A DNA stretch of 64,000 nucleotides from Macrobrachium rosenbergii (GCF_040412425.1 NC_089792.1:23641358-23705357), one strand, 5' to 3'. Numbered from the stretch's first letter, positions 41,830-54,933 are shown. Program-made: numbers and translations. Notes: generated from the sequence alone by a model not told the origin.

Positions 41830-42889
41830 ATTCCCTCGTCTATTATCTTCTGGTTCTATAAACGCTCTAAAACAGCGCTGCAACTAATCGTCATATTCAG
41901 CTCAAGTTATTTATTTACAGAACTGCAAAGACAATAATTAACCCATCATTTGTAAGCTTTCAGACAATACACTGTACAATGCGAAAGACAATATGGTTGA
42001 CCAATAACTAGAAATACGACAACCTACTTGTGACTAATTTATTGCAGAGTGGAATTAAAATATCAAACAAAACGTAAATAGCCTGAAAAGGCTGTGTGCT
42101 CCACTTGCGTTCATTTTGCTAAATTTTCATCACAATTTCTCTGTGTATAATTGTTTCATCTATTTTTAATCTTCTCCGTGTTTGGCCTCGAATAATTTTT
42201 TATTATTTTAGGGACACTTGCAAAACTGGAAAAGCAAAAGGAACACGATGTGGGAATGGCAGTTCGATAGTTTTAAAACTGAAAGTCATCTACCCCCAGA
42301 TTGATATACACACCACTTGGGTCATGGGAATGCCATCTCCTAATTATCATTCACACTATTATTGCACTGCATTCACTTGACTAGAGTCCTTCCGGTGAAA
42401 TTAATGTCCACTTGAGAAGGACAAGAAAAATAAAAAGGAGCATGCGAAGATTGAAATATGATTACAGAACATTATGAAAATAAACAAGAAATACATAAAA
42501 TTTAACTCACGTTTTGATAATCAAAATACATGAATTCTAGTAAAAAAAAAAAAAAACCGAAGATAGACATTTATGTAGACAGAACTGAATATCACAGACA
42601 TGGTAAACGTTAAATAAGAATTGTAATCCTTTCATTTTCGTAAAGTACAACAATTCCTGTAAAGACGTTGACAGTCAAGGAGAATTTTTTTTTAGTTCAT
42701 TGACACTTTTTAAGTGCAGAGACCAAAGGGACGGGCAATCTAATGGCCTTCTCCAGCCCAGGAAAAGGAAGCAGAGGGAGTGGGGCTTAACAACCTGACT
42801 CTTCAAGGTGGAAATGTTAGGACAAAATATTTCGTTAACTGTATTTGCATGATACTGACAACATAGAAACCGATCACCGTATATATAAT
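41830..42889. other. Unique sequence, no gene recognised
   Basis: About 1 kb, stop-dense, with one poly-A run at 42541-42556. No microsatellite or known element. Confidence 0.5.
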
Positions 42890-43400
42890 AATCGAAAGTT
42901 CTCGTTCCCTCAACTAAAAAAAAATGGACCCTTTCTTATGATAACTCGACAAGAGAACTTCCACAACTTACGATGCCCTCTTCTGAGATAATGGCAATAT
43001 TTTCATGTAATCAATATCATAAAAATGAAAATTAAATAAATAAAAGTCAATTTAAAGTATAATGATATGTGCCAAGTAATATTTGAAAGGTCTTATTCCT
43101 TCCTTAACCAAAAAAACTCCTTCACAAAATAATTTGGGATATACGTTTCAAAAACTAGGCACTCCGTTAGCAAAGAACTTCCCTGGGAAAATAGTTCCTT
43201 TGTTCAGGAAGATCTTTTTCTTGAAAATTAGCACCTAGATAACGCCTACTTCAGTAATAGGTCCTTGTCACATAAAGTTCGAGCGCACTGATAAATGTTG
43301 ACTTGTGGAAAGGTCTTTCCACAAGAAAACATTATTACTTCTAAAACTGCTCCTCAACAGGTAGATTTCCACTTTTATACGGATATCAAAGCCTCGAAAA
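42890..43400. repeat. Degenerate ~17-bp tandem-like region
   Basis: A loosely self-complementary theme, TTCCTT followed by CAAGAAAA, recurs about every 16-20 bp. Clear examples are TTCCTTTGTTCAGGAAG (43194-43210), CTTCCCTGGGAAAATAG (43178-43194) and TCTTTCCACAAGAAAAC (43314-43330). The copies differ a great deal. Period and limits are estimated by eye. Confidence 0.35.
43302..43325. repeat. 24-bp perfect palindrome
   Basis: CTTGTGGAAAG, then GT, then CTTTCCACAAG: 11-bp arms with no mismatch. It lies inside the degenerate array and is probably two neighbouring units in opposite reading. Confidence 0.85.
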
Positions 43401-44831
43401 ACTGTCCGACTGAACAAGATGAATTAGCTCCACACATGTCGCTTTTCGTTGCATGATCCTACGCCCATTCATGACCTTTATTTCACGGAATCTTACCCAC
43501 AAATAATAATGAAATCTGGTTATATGAAAATCCTACCCACAACTTTTCTCCTCTATAATATTCTGGATACACTTTACACTGCAGGAATTAAAAACCGAAA
43601 GGAAATTACAAAAAAAGTGGGATTCGAACCAACCCAAGGCCGTCAGTGGAAGAGAATTTAAAAACAACGGGAAACAAAAAGTGGAGAGGCCATAGGGTCA
43701 CTATAATGCGTAGATGTACTGAAAATAACCAAGACTGTATAATGTCATATACATAATTTCATACATACATAATAGCAAAATTTAAAAAGGGCACCTACTA
43801 CAGGAGAATATTGTTGTAAACAGAAGATCCTACCAATATTTCTTTCGTACAGAATCAGTCTATTCAAATTAATTCGGTTTTTCAACTGAGAACATTACTG
43901 CATACTTTGGATAATTGTCTAAAACTGAAGAGGAACAAACATCTGGATACAGGTAAAACATTCCAATATATTGCATTCTAAGAATTTTTCTCGAGGTATG
44001 AGTCATTCTGCCTATATGATCTTATGCGGAAATGAATTAAAAAAGAAAATGATAAATAAGTCCTTGGATATTTATTGCAAGGAAAGCCATACAAGGTATC
44101 CAGTCAGATACAAAAAATTATAACATCCATACGAGAAAATGAGCAAAAGCTCCTGCATTTAGATAAATCCGCTTTGAACTTGTCACTCCACATGGCTTCT
44201 TACAATGAAGCAGCAACAGAAAAAGCATCCGATCACGAAGCAAGGCAATGCAACATTCACGTAAAACTAAACAACAACAACAACGATATCATCATCTTAG
44301 CAATTAAATGATCGCACTGATATTAATGAGAAACTCATTCCATATTTTGAGGTTTGGAAATGAGTTTGTGATTGAAATTTCCAATAACATGTTTTGCAAG
44401 TTATATAACAAGTGTTATCACCCAATGAAATCGTATTTGAAGTACATAGATCATTAGAGCTGTAATTGGGTTGTCCTCTTCCTAATTAACGATTACGCAA
44501 CGATTTCAACTCATATAATACACACGCAAAAACCTACATCTACTTGATTATTTGAGTAAAACAATCAATGCTCCCAAAATAGTGTATATTTAGGTAACTA
44601 TGCAAAAGAATATTCATAAAAATACAATAAGTCCCTCCCTCACCCTCGCCACCAACGCAAAACATCTAACAATCAGCAGTCCACAAGGCTACACCTTAAA
44701 AGCTGTGCCTAAACGGTACATTAGAATAATTTTCATTGTCTTACAGGGTTCAAGAAGTGTCAGGGATAACCACACACATATGACACAAACAAGGAATAGT
44801 ATGCGGACCACGAGTTTATTATAAGAAAGTT
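43401..44831. other. Unique sequence with a B-box-like fragment
   Basis: On the minus strand GGTTCGAATCCC, a good tRNA B box, occurs at 43619-43630 and is preceded by GACGGCCTTGGG. No A box is found at the right distance, so at most a truncated SINE. Frames of 70-78 codons elsewhere are unrecognised. Confidence 0.4.
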
Positions 44832-44951
44832 ATGTGGGAGAATTGGAAAGCAATGTTAATGTTTATGTGGAAGAACAGGAAAACAAAATGTGTGAAAGGA
44901 AACTGCAGGTCCCTGGTGTGGATGCTAAGCTTGTTTAGAATGAATAGAAAT

Positions 44952-45013
<62 letters not shown>

Positions 45014-45480
45014 GAAAGTATATGAATGACAAACTGTAAATGGAAGACGGAGAGACTAATACATGTATGAAGATGACAATTTTATTTGGGGATAAAGAAG
45101 AGAAACTGCACTCTAATGAAAGAAACTTTTCCATGACAAATCCTGGGCAGTAAAAGTTTGCCATAATAATAACGTTACAAAAGTAAACTAGGAACTAAAT
45201 AGAAGACAGGTAAAGTTACAAGACTAAGCGGAAGCCAAAAAGATACAGTGATCAATGTTAGAAATAGCATGTGGCAAATCTGAGAGCAAGCGAATCACAG
45301 ACAAAGTTTATGAAGGAAAAGAACCTGTAGATCTTGACAGGTTACAGTGTCTCGAAGTGAAAGTTCAAGCGTGTGGAGGGATTGGTGAGCCAGGTACCCG
45401 TTATTATAAAAACAGTGTTAGATTAATATGCAAGAAAAAAAAGTGTGGAAGTTGTCTGCATAAAGAGCCCATGTGAATAT
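44832..45480 (+). pseudogene. Decayed non-LTR retrotransposon reverse transcriptase
   Basis: Fragments of the RT palm and thumb remain in three frames. VDAKLV near 44919 resembles the VNARVL segment of such RTs. A Tyr-x-Asp-Asp box reads YEDD at 45066-45077, and after a frameshift continues as TILFGDKEEKL to 45108, matching the usual DDTxLxADSEEKL block. GKSES and then EPVDLDRLQCLEVKVQACGG (about 45270-45385) match the GKSK and FKYLG..V.ADGG blocks. Frameshifts and stops show it is dead. A (GA)n tract has expanded inside it where the codons for Arg-Glu-Val stand. The clade is not assigned. The endonuclease domain and 3' end are not visible. Confidence 0.65.
44958..45011. repeat. (GA)n microsatellite inside the RT relic
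   Basis: About 27 GA units; the flanking bases AGAGAGGTGAAAG suggest it grew from a GAGAGAGGTG coding motif in the retroelement. Confidence 0.97.
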
Positions 45481-46852
45481 AAATATAAAGTTAGAAAGGA
45501 TGAGAAACCCAGTTATGGCGATGAAACAGATGGGCAGTTCCCTTCCTGCACTTCGACCGCGCAGAGGGTACCGTAGAAAATGTTAGAACGCTCGAGAAAT
45601 TTCTGGGTGTGAGGAAGGGAGGAGGTGAGACCTAGGAAGTGACGAGTTGGAGTGCCACAATTATTAAGTTAAAAAAAATGAAAGATACGAATGAATGGTT
45701 CATTATTCATTGACGTCTAAGTGTTTTACATAAACAGCTGACCCATAATTGCATGAAAGAGTAAAAACATATAATGAGCTATATCCACTGAAATAATTAA
45801 TGGATACCTAACCTTTTCAACGATTATTGCCGCTTTTCTGAAGTAGCTAAAACACATGAAAGTTCTAAAGCCTTCATCACTGAATGATAATTTCGTTTCA
45901 AGACAAATTAACAAATATTTGACGACCATGATATGAAGCAATAACAACACTACAACTGTAGAAATGGCATGCTGTATTTGCGCACATTGTGTGTACACGC
46001 ACTTGCGTGAAAGCAAGCAACTTCGTTACTGTTACGTAATTACTTTAAACACAAAGTCTGCTCCAAAGTTTTATACAACTCTGAGAGGAAAAACGAAGAT
46101 GAGGTCCAAAGCGGAAGGCTATCTGCTCGCTTCGTTTCCTCTATTCACATGCCTGTGACAAAATCATTCTGCAAGCTACAGAATTTAATTTTGTTTTGCT
46201 TGCCGCAGAGGCAAACAAAGAAAGTCACTGCATTAACAGCTAACGAGGCAACCAGCAAAAGGTCCAAAGTTACATACTCGGTTTTGTAAGAGTCCTGGTT
46301 CTACATATTCAGCATCTCTACGAAACATTTTATTAAACCTTCTCACACTAAGGACAACAGACACTTCCCTTATTTTGAAAATGTATCTCTTCAAAAGGCT
46401 TTTACTTAAAAAAAAATTACAAGTACAATGATCAATTACTCTTTATTCGTTCAAGTATTGGCACTTATACAACAAATCAAAAAAATTTCAAGTCGGAACA
46501 AGACTGCAATGTACTTCTTTACCTCATGTTATCACAATTATATGATAAATTGCTTCATTGTCAAAGCCGAGATTTGAATGTATGAATGGTTTGATGAGCA
46601 AAATAGCCTTTACGGAAGAGGAGTGTGAATGATGAGTACAGTACGAATGGAAAAAATTTTAAATTTCTTAAAGTGATTTGCCTGCATAATGTACATCATA
46701 AGAAGAACTGAAAGATGACAAACGTGGAGATAAGGAAAACTGGGAAAAACTGTATCATTTGTGAAACGAAACACACGAGAGCTTGTAAATGGTGTTACCA
46801 TAAGGAGCAAACGGAAGACGATAAGTTGGTGCAAATATTCTATAATTCGAAG
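45481..46852. other. Mostly unique sequence downstream of the RT relic
   Basis: The first 180 bp may still belong to the retroelement but cannot be aligned by eye. The 96-codon minus-strand frame at 45726-46016 is unrecognised. Confidence 0.4.
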
Positions 46853-46926
46853 GGGAGGAGGAGGAGGAGGAGGAGGAGGAGGAGGAGGAGGAGGAGGAGG
46901 AGGAGGAGGAGGAGGAGGAGGAGGAG
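46853..46926. repeat. (GGA)n microsatellite
   Basis: About 24 uninterrupted GGA triplets, the cleanest triplet tract here. Poly-Gly, poly-Arg, poly-Pro and poly-Ser frames are by-products. Confidence 0.98.
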
Positions 46927-47284
46927 ACATTGAAAACGCAGGATAAATGGTGTGAAAGAGGTACTAGACGGGAAGGCCCTTGATATCCAGGAAGTGTGAG
47001 AGAGAGTTCGTGCCTGATAGAGGTGAATGGCGCTGTATGTGTTTGCGTGTGTGAGTATGTGTGGAGGCGGGGAGGGGTGAGGGAAGGCGATACTATGCTG
47101 ATAAGACTTCTGTGTTGGTACACGGGGAAGCTAATGTGGTGGAGGTTTTCTGCATATAAGTTTCACCCACTATTCGGCAGCTAATGTATGAATGTGGCAA
47201 CGACCAGTAACCTTTGTTCTTTTTCTTTGTATCTCACTCTGATACTGAAGGTGCTTAGAATTGAATGAAATTATAATTGTGAGT
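46927..47284. other. Unique sequence, no gene recognised
   Basis: Short GTGTGTTTGCGTGTGTG patch near 47035-47060; otherwise featureless. Confidence 0.45.
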
Positions 47285-47296
47285 ATGCATATACAT

Positions 47297-47331
<35 letters not shown>

Positions 47332-47332
47332 T

Positions 47333-47402
<70 letters not shown>
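47285..47402. repeat. (ACAT)n-(AC)n-(TA)n compound microsatellite
   Basis: Five ACAT units, about 9 AC units and about 33 TA units in succession, the same order as at 31595. Confidence 0.97.
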
Positions 47403-47406
<4 letters not shown>

Positions 47407-47677
47407 GATGATATAGGGTATGTTTATACATAGTGGCTAGCGTATCTCTTTTGATCATGTGCTAAGTTCGTAGCAGTAAGGCCCGTTGTGCACGCTTGAC
47501 CTGCATCCACCAGTCGACCTCGCTTGAACAGATAAGAACGGCAGTTGGAAATCAAATAAAGGCAAATGACTACCAATATCACTTCTGAAGACTTGTTTAG
47601 AGCTGGAACATGATACTACTCAGGCGCCGTCTCCACCAGAAGGGAAAAGGTTATTGGTGAAAAAGAATGAAGATTTG

Positions 47678-47681
<4 letters not shown>

Positions 47682-47768
<87 letters not shown>

Positions 47769-47808
47769 TATATAATTATATATATGGGAAAATATATATA
47801 GACATATA
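47682..47808. repeat. (TA)n microsatellite bordering the minisatellite
   Basis: About 40 TA units to 47762, then interrupted TATATA fragments that interleave with the first minisatellite units. Confidence 0.96.
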
Positions 47809-49022
47809 TACTGTCTCTTTTATATATATATACAGTCCCTTTATCCAAATACACTCCACTAGCTGCCCAACCCAGATATTACTGTGTCACTGTCCCTTTA
47901 TCCAAGGGAAAACTCATTTATCCAGGACTTAAAATTTTCCTGCCCCTCCTTGTACTGACTGTCCTTTTTATTCAGGAATTACTGTGCTCACTGTCTCTTT
48001 TATCCCAATATTACTATATTAACCGTCCCTTTTATCCAAATATTACTACACTGGCTAGCCCATTTACCTAGATATTACTGTGGTGACTGTCCCTTTATCC
48101 AAGTATGACTGTGCTGAATGTCCCATTTATCCAGTTATTACCGTACTGACTGTCCCTTTTATCCAGGTATTACTGTAATGACCGTCCCATCTATCCAGTT
48201 ATTACTGTGGTGACTGTCCCATTTATCCAGGTATTACTGTGGTGACTGTCCCTTTTATCCAAGTATTACTTTACTGACTTTCCCATTTATCCAAGTATTA
48301 CTGTGCTGACTGTGACTGTCCCTCTTTTTATCCAGCTATTACTGTGCTGACTGTCCCATTTATCCATGTATTACTGTGCTATCTGTCTCATTCATCTAAG
48401 TATTCCTGTGCTGACTGTCCCTTTTACCGGAATTACTGTGCTGAATGTCCCTTTTATCCAGACATTACTGTGGTGACTGTCACTTTTATCCAGGCACTAT
48501 TGTGGTGAATGTCCCATTTATCCAAATGTTACTGCTCTGTCTGTCCCTTTTATCCAGGTAATAGTATGCTGATTGTCCCTTTTATCCAGGTATTGCTGCG
48601 GTGATTGTCCATTTTATCCAGACATTACTGTGGTGACTGTCCCCCAGGTATTACGTGGTGACTGTCCCATTTATCCAGTTATTACTGTTCTGTCTGTCCC
48701 TTTTGTCCAGGTATTACTGTTCTGACTGTCCCTTTTATCCAGGTATTACTGTGGTAACTGTCCATCTTATCCAGATGTTACTGTGGTGGCTGTCCCCTTT
48801 TTTCCAGGTATTACTGTGGTAACTGTCCACCTTATCCAGGTATTACTGTGGTGACTGTTCCATTTAACCAGGTATTACTGTGCTGACTGCCCCTTTTATC
48901 CACGTGTATTACTGTGATGACTGCCCCATTTATCCATGTATCACTGTACAGTTCGTCCATTTTATTCATGGATTATTGTACTGACTGTCCACTTTACCCA
49001 AGTATTACTTAGGTGACTGTCT
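47809..49022. repeat. ~32-bp minisatellite, about 38 copies
   Basis: The unit is TTACTGTGGTGACTGTCC followed by CTTTTATCCAGGTA. Common variants are GTGCTG for GTGGTG, CATTTATCC for CTTTTATCC, and AGTTATT for GGTATT. Some neighbouring units alternate the TTTT and ATTT forms, hinting at a 64-bp higher-order unit. One unit has an internal GACTGT duplication (about 48308-48318) and one lacks the TTTTAT part (about 48642). The edges are more diverged than the middle. A 32-bp unit cannot keep a frame, so it is non-coding. Confidence 0.95.
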
Positions 49023-49240
49023 AAACCTTGATACAGAATTATTAATCACAGGAAAGAAAAGCATTTTTAATAATATATTTCTATGGTATCGAGTACGTGA
49101 AATAACGGGTGGGTTGTGGGAGATGATAAACCCGTCACTGTAGTCCTGAGAGTTTATTTATATGGAAAATATATTACTTCCGAGGTAGAGTGAATTGATA
49201 TTAAGGACGTTTGTAGCTGCTGATTGTCACTAGTGATAAA

Positions 49241-49269
49241 GGGAAGGGGGAAGGGGAAGGGGGCGTGGG
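49241..49269 (+). other. G-quadruplex motif
   Basis: Five G runs of 3, 5, 4, 5 and 3 with loops of 2-4 nt, about 220 bp beyond the minisatellite. It meets the strict G3+N1-7 rule. Confidence 0.75.
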
Positions 49270-49390
49270 TACGATTTAGAAATCTACCCTATATTAAGTT
49301 GGGTCAAATGATGGCCGCGTGCCAAACTTTGTCTAGATTGGTCAACTGTTTCGGATTTATACAATGCACAAACATACAAACAAACATTCA

Positions 49391-49392
<2 letters not shown>

Positions 49393-49428
<36 letters not shown>
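49393..49428. repeat. (TA)n microsatellite
   Basis: About 18 TA units inside an unrecognised 96-codon frame. Confidence 0.96.
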
Positions 49429-49431
<3 letters not shown>

Positions 49432-51289
49432 GTGTACACCTTCTAAGACAACAGACTAAGAACATCAATCTTCACTGTTGTATTACTGAAACACATGCTA
49501 CAGCAGACACCTGAATGCCCTGAAAACTTGGTCAGAATTCTTAGCTTCAGCAGTCAAGATCAACTCACTGAAATGACAGATTTTAACAAAGAAGCGAATG
49601 ACATATCAAAGAAACCTGTTGAATTGTGGGGGGGAGGAAAGGGAGGGAGTGTGGGAAAGGAGACGCAGGTGATGCTTGGCAAAACAATGAAGTTCCTTCC
49701 TTGGGAGCCATGGTTTGAAAAACACCCCAAATACTGAATTAACAATATAAGGATATTGTCCAAACAGAAAAGTTTAGCGGGCGAACAAATAAATTTACAG
49801 CTTTTATTTGGCTTGAAGGGAGAAGATAAGCTTTCAAAAATGCTGTAACACTCGGACATCGTGAAAGAAACGAGAGGAAAGATCTGGTCAGTGCTGGGTC
49901 GACTTAGTGATTAAGAAGCTAGAATACAGAGGCCTTAATTTCTACGAAACCTTAGATTACGTTGGATGCAAAGCAAAATGAGGAGAATACGATGTGAAGA
50001 GTGGAGCCCTTGTGCAGTGGACGATATTTTTCTTTGCAGATGTGCGAAAAAAATGATGAGTAGCATCTTCGTTTCAGCAGGTGACGTCTGTTGTGGAAGT
50101 GGCTGCGTTTCTCATTATTCTTTCAGGGTGAGTTGCAATATAAGGAACTGAAATGGACGTAAATAACCAATATTGGATATTGATTGCCTTGATGACATTT
50201 TACTTTGTTATTCAGTATTCACCATGCTTTGAACTGGTTTGTGAGACTTTATGGTTATTCCACAGTGTTACAATTATGTCCAGGAGGTGTACCAGTACTG
50301 CTTTTGGATGTGGTTTAGTGGTTGCCACCTGTGGTAAGATTAATCCATTGTCACAGCTACAACTTCATTGTGCAGTTTATAATCTACCTTTTTCCATTTC
50401 TGAGAATGTTTTATAGAAAGTTTTGGATTGATTTTCTGCGACTCGAACATCAAAAGGGTAAATGTTTAATGTTGTGAAACATAAACAAGTTTTTCTTGAG
50501 CGTACATAATAGACACAATGTAATCAGTAAAGGCTGGATGCTTAAAATTAAAACGAAATAAAAACATACAACAAACGGAAGTTGTGTTCTGCATAACTGA
50601 AAAAATTTACCTCAGAAAGCAAGACCATGTCGACATATTCACAAACGATATTGGGAACAAGCTCTGGACTGAATTGCGACACTATGGAATAGCCATAAAA
50701 CCTTAGACACCAGCTCAAAGAACGATAAATATTGATTCAGAGAACGCCCCACGATAAACATCATCTCATGAATTACTCAAGAAGATTACAATTCCTTGCA
50801 TTGCTGCTCAACCTCAAAGAGCGCCGGGAGAGGAAACTGAAAAAAGTTATCTGATATACAGACAATTAAGAAAAGAAACGGTAAAATATTAGAAGTTACA
50901 CTTACGAGAGAGAAGCTATGAAATATATGAGGTCCAGTTACGAAAACAAAATAATAAAGCAATTTGGAAAAACAAAATTTTAAAATTTACACGTCCCGTT
51001 TTAAGAAACAAACCTATAAAACGCCTAAAGTAATGTTTATGAAAACACCACTGCACCACTAAATACAGTTCTACCTCTAAAATCCAGGGAAAAACGCGCA
51101 TGTTGGATTTGCAGAGACAAGCTATAAAACTGGAAGGTAGAATGACAGTCACTCATTCAGGAGGGCGGCAGATACCTAGAGCGTCATCAGAATCTATTGA
51201 TTATGGCAAATGAATGAGTACACGTTTGGAAATCCCTGATGGAAAACGCTTTAAAGTCTGTTTCATGAAACTGCATGCGCCACGGGGAA
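49429..51289. other. Unique sequence, no gene recognised
   Basis: Frames at 49560-49859 (minus, 99 codons) and 50153-50416 (plus, 87 codons) are free of repeats but lack any known motif. The second has hydrophobic segments and several Cys. Coding status is open; neither is called. Confidence 0.4.
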
Positions 51290-51290
51290 A

Positions 51291-51708
<418 letters not shown>

Positions 51709-52171
51709 AAATAATATCCTGTGTGTATATTTATACATATCTGCAGAGATACACAGACATATACATATCCACACAGATACGCAGACATACGCATGTATGA
51801 GAATAAACAAATATGTATATTCATATCAGTGTCACTTATTGAGAGACTGTCCGAAAACAATCCATCCCTCTGTCCAAAAAATATACAGCCCAATGGCAGG
51901 CGGGCCAATGTTTCATTTTATTTGTTCAAATGAAATGCTTTGGTGAGTCCAGCCAGTTTTGAAGGGAAACCTAATACGCGACATATTTCACACTCAAAAC
52001 CACCACTACTACCAGCACATGCCTGCGGGGGGGGGTTGTGAGAAGGAAGGTGGATTGCGAAGGGGGCGGGGGGTGAAAGGGCAGGCTTGCGGAAAAACAA
52101 ATCTATCAGAACTCCGAAAGATATTTGTATCCTGCTCTTGCGATAAGCTGTTCATGACCAATCTTGCCTCA
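51709..52171. other. Unique sequence with a G-rich patch
   Basis: A degenerate ACACAGACATACGCA segment lies at 51735-51800. A G9 run (52027-52035) and GGGGGCGGGGGG (52062-52073) sit in a purine-rich patch. No gene recognised. Confidence 0.5.
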
Positions 52172-52175
52172 AAAC

Positions 52176-52213
<38 letters not shown>
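52172..52213. repeat. (CT)n microsatellite
   Basis: About 20 CT units. Confidence 0.97.
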
Positions 52214-52215
<2 letters not shown>

Positions 52216-54523
52216 GCAAACACATATTGCAATTTACTGCTAAACTGCATCATGCTAAAAGCAGTCAAAACAACGGCAGAAAATATTGTTTAGATCTCAG
52301 GAATTTGTCAGTAATTTTGATCGAACAGGAGAGAGAGAAAAGGTGTAGAGAAGTGCTAATTTCACAATGTGCACAATGCATGTGACTTGATCGTTTTATA
52401 CCCTGCTGAGTATTCTTCCAGGAGTATAAGATATTGTGCGATCAAAAATTCTAGCCAACAGTACAAGAACATTATCCAGAACATGAACAGAGTTTACATC
52501 ATTGCAGAGAACTGGTTAACCAAGGAGAGAGAGCACTGTGTATCGTGAAGGAGGGTGACGAATTATCTAGCATATCGCATACAGAAGAGATAAGAGATGG
52601 TGGAGAAATTGACAGTCTACGCTGAGATACTAGGGACCACCCGCACTGTTTATGAGCCTGAGTGCATAAGGAGAAGGAATTAAAAGGCCTGGCTGGTTCG
52701 ACTTAGCGAAAAAAGCCAGTCGTGTGAGACTGAAGGGTGGAAGTTGAATGGTGTAAGCGCAGAGGACGAAGAATAATGAAATTAAAAAGAGAGCCAGAGA
52801 AAAAGAGTAAGATCCAACGAATATAAGCAACACTTTTCTGGAAGAGAACACAACTGACGATGGGATGACCAGTTACATTCGTGGTTCAAATGTTAAACTT
52901 GTAAGTTACATAAGACATGCATCAGCGAGAGAAACATTACATGGAATGGATGAGGGAAATCATTCTAATTTGTGTCAAAGAAAAGGAGGAAAACGAAAAT
53001 GAAAGAAATGTACGAAAACATTTCATATTTATAGATGTATAAGGAAAGTTTTGAGATTGTACCATTAGAAAGAAAGCTTGATATGGCAAGAGCAACGGTG
53101 GTATAAGTAAGGAGAGGAGTTTGAGGATAAAGTTTATCATGAAAGATTTATGTCCAGAGTTTGATGATAAGGCAAAAGACAGCAAATACCAGACGCGGAT
53201 TTGCTTACATAATACTAGAGCTTCCATGGGATTCTATCTGTTGAAGGCAAATTAGCTCTCATACCATAAGGGATATTACGGAAGTTCCATATGTAGATGA
53301 GATAATGATGGGATAATGATGGAAGGGAGACGGATAAGGCTTGCACGAGTCATTCAAACAGCCCCTGGAAGAACAGTACAAGAAAGTCTCCGGAGGGCTA
53401 CTGTGGACACCGGAAAACTTGCAGGAGAACTATGAGAAGGTAGGGTAGAGGTCAGTGGAGATTTGTGGAAGACAAAGCATAGCAATGACATGAATGGTGG
53501 ATTTTCACGGAGGTCCTCCGTGTATATATAATATATATTATTTATCATATATATGTGCGTGTGTGCCTGTCCCTGTATATTGTATGTGTAATAAATAATT
53601 TGTTAATTGAAGGGCCAAATAATTCATAGTGCAAGGCATTCCCCATCTAAGTAGTATCGCAGGTAACAAGAACAATGAAAACAAACAGCTGAGGAAGAGA
53701 CTAACATTAAAACTTCTCTCTTTCTCTCTTTTCTTTTTTACCAGAGACTTAGTTGAAATCCGAACTTGAAGCATACAAACATACGCAGAGCACCTTTCTC
53801 TGCCTAGCAGCATCCTTTCTTTAAGATTCGCTGCATCGGGTGAAAAGCATTATACGTGTCTTTGCCTGACACAATCTAGGCCTCTCGTTTTGAGCTGCAT
53901 AATCTCAGCCATAGAGTTCAGCTGTCCGTCCAAACGTATTTCCAACGCACAGGGGCGACAGTAATATCCAACCTCTATATTATTCTGGGGGTCGGAAAAG
54001 CCCTGACGTGACAGAAAGAAGTAAAGCCGACTTTTTAGTTCAACGCCATCTGATTCTTTATGTACCATTTCTATTAATGCGGCCGTCTGGAAAATGTATG
54101 TGGGGAATGGCATTGTGTTCGCCCGGGTTCTTTCCGATGCCCGACATTGTTTCCCCTATGGTTAGGCACAAAAACAAGAACGATAACAACCATGGATACT
54201 GCAAAAGCCATAAGGGGATACACTGTCTTTTCTTTACGGACAGCAAAACAGCCGCCAAAGAAGAACGAATGAATTCGGCCAATTCCCTCGGGTGGTGAAA
54301 CATGTTGTTGAATCGCAAACGATTAATTTAGGATTCATCATCGCAAGGGACTTGTCCTTTTATGGGAAGATGATGAAATTCGGCCAAAGCTTCGAATTAT
54401 TTATCGCGACAAGTAGCCATTAAAGCCATAACTCAGGATTGGAGAAATCAACAGAAAATGCGAGCTCTGGCATCGTATTCAGACTGTCTCGTATTTTTTT
54501 CTGAATGAAGGGCAAGAAAGAGG
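52214..54523. other. Unique sequence, no gene recognised
   Basis: About 2.3 kb. The stretch 52500-53400 is purine-biased and short Lys/Arg/Glu segments can be read, so it may be an old retroelement relic, but no domain block can be aligned. Antisense-overlapping frames at 54008-54318 are unrecognised. Confidence 0.4.
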
Positions 54524-54577
54524 AAAGAAGAAGAAGAAGAGGAGGAGGAGGAGGAGGAGGAGGAGGAGGAGGAGGAG
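54524..54577. repeat. (AGA)n-(GGA)n triplet repeat
   Basis: Five AGA units change into about 13 GGA units. Minus-strand Leu and Pro frames result from it. Confidence 0.96.
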
Positions 54578-54860
54578 AATATTGTGGCAGTAAATCGACA
54601 AGGCTTGAAAGTAGGTCAGACGGCAGAGGTAAAAAGAAAACTGAAAGCGGGGGAGGAGAAAATGACAAAATATAAGGAAACATAAAACATTATGAAAATG
54701 AGAAGAAAGAAGCATATAAAAGACTTTTATATACCCATCCCAGACTGATGCAAAACTTGCAGAGTTAGTCATGAGATAAAAAGGATCATAAATTCGCAAA
54801 AATATCAACGAACTGGAGAAACAAACAGGCAGAAAAACGCTTTCATGCACACACACAATA

Positions 54861-54862
<2 letters not shown>

Positions 54863-54933
<71 letters not shown>

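Noticed and set aside
43615..43645. tRNA gene suggested by a perfect B box on the minus strand.
   Set aside because: No A box or acceptor stem at the correct spacing; at most a SINE fragment.
47809..49022. CRISPR-like array because of regular short repeats.
   Set aside because: Units are contiguous with no unique spacers and repeats are degenerate; it is a minisatellite in eukaryotic DNA.
52500..53400. Possible second retroelement relic from Lys/Arg/Glu-rich short segments.
   Set aside because: No RT, RNase H or integrase block can be aligned by eye; a tBLASTX search would decide.
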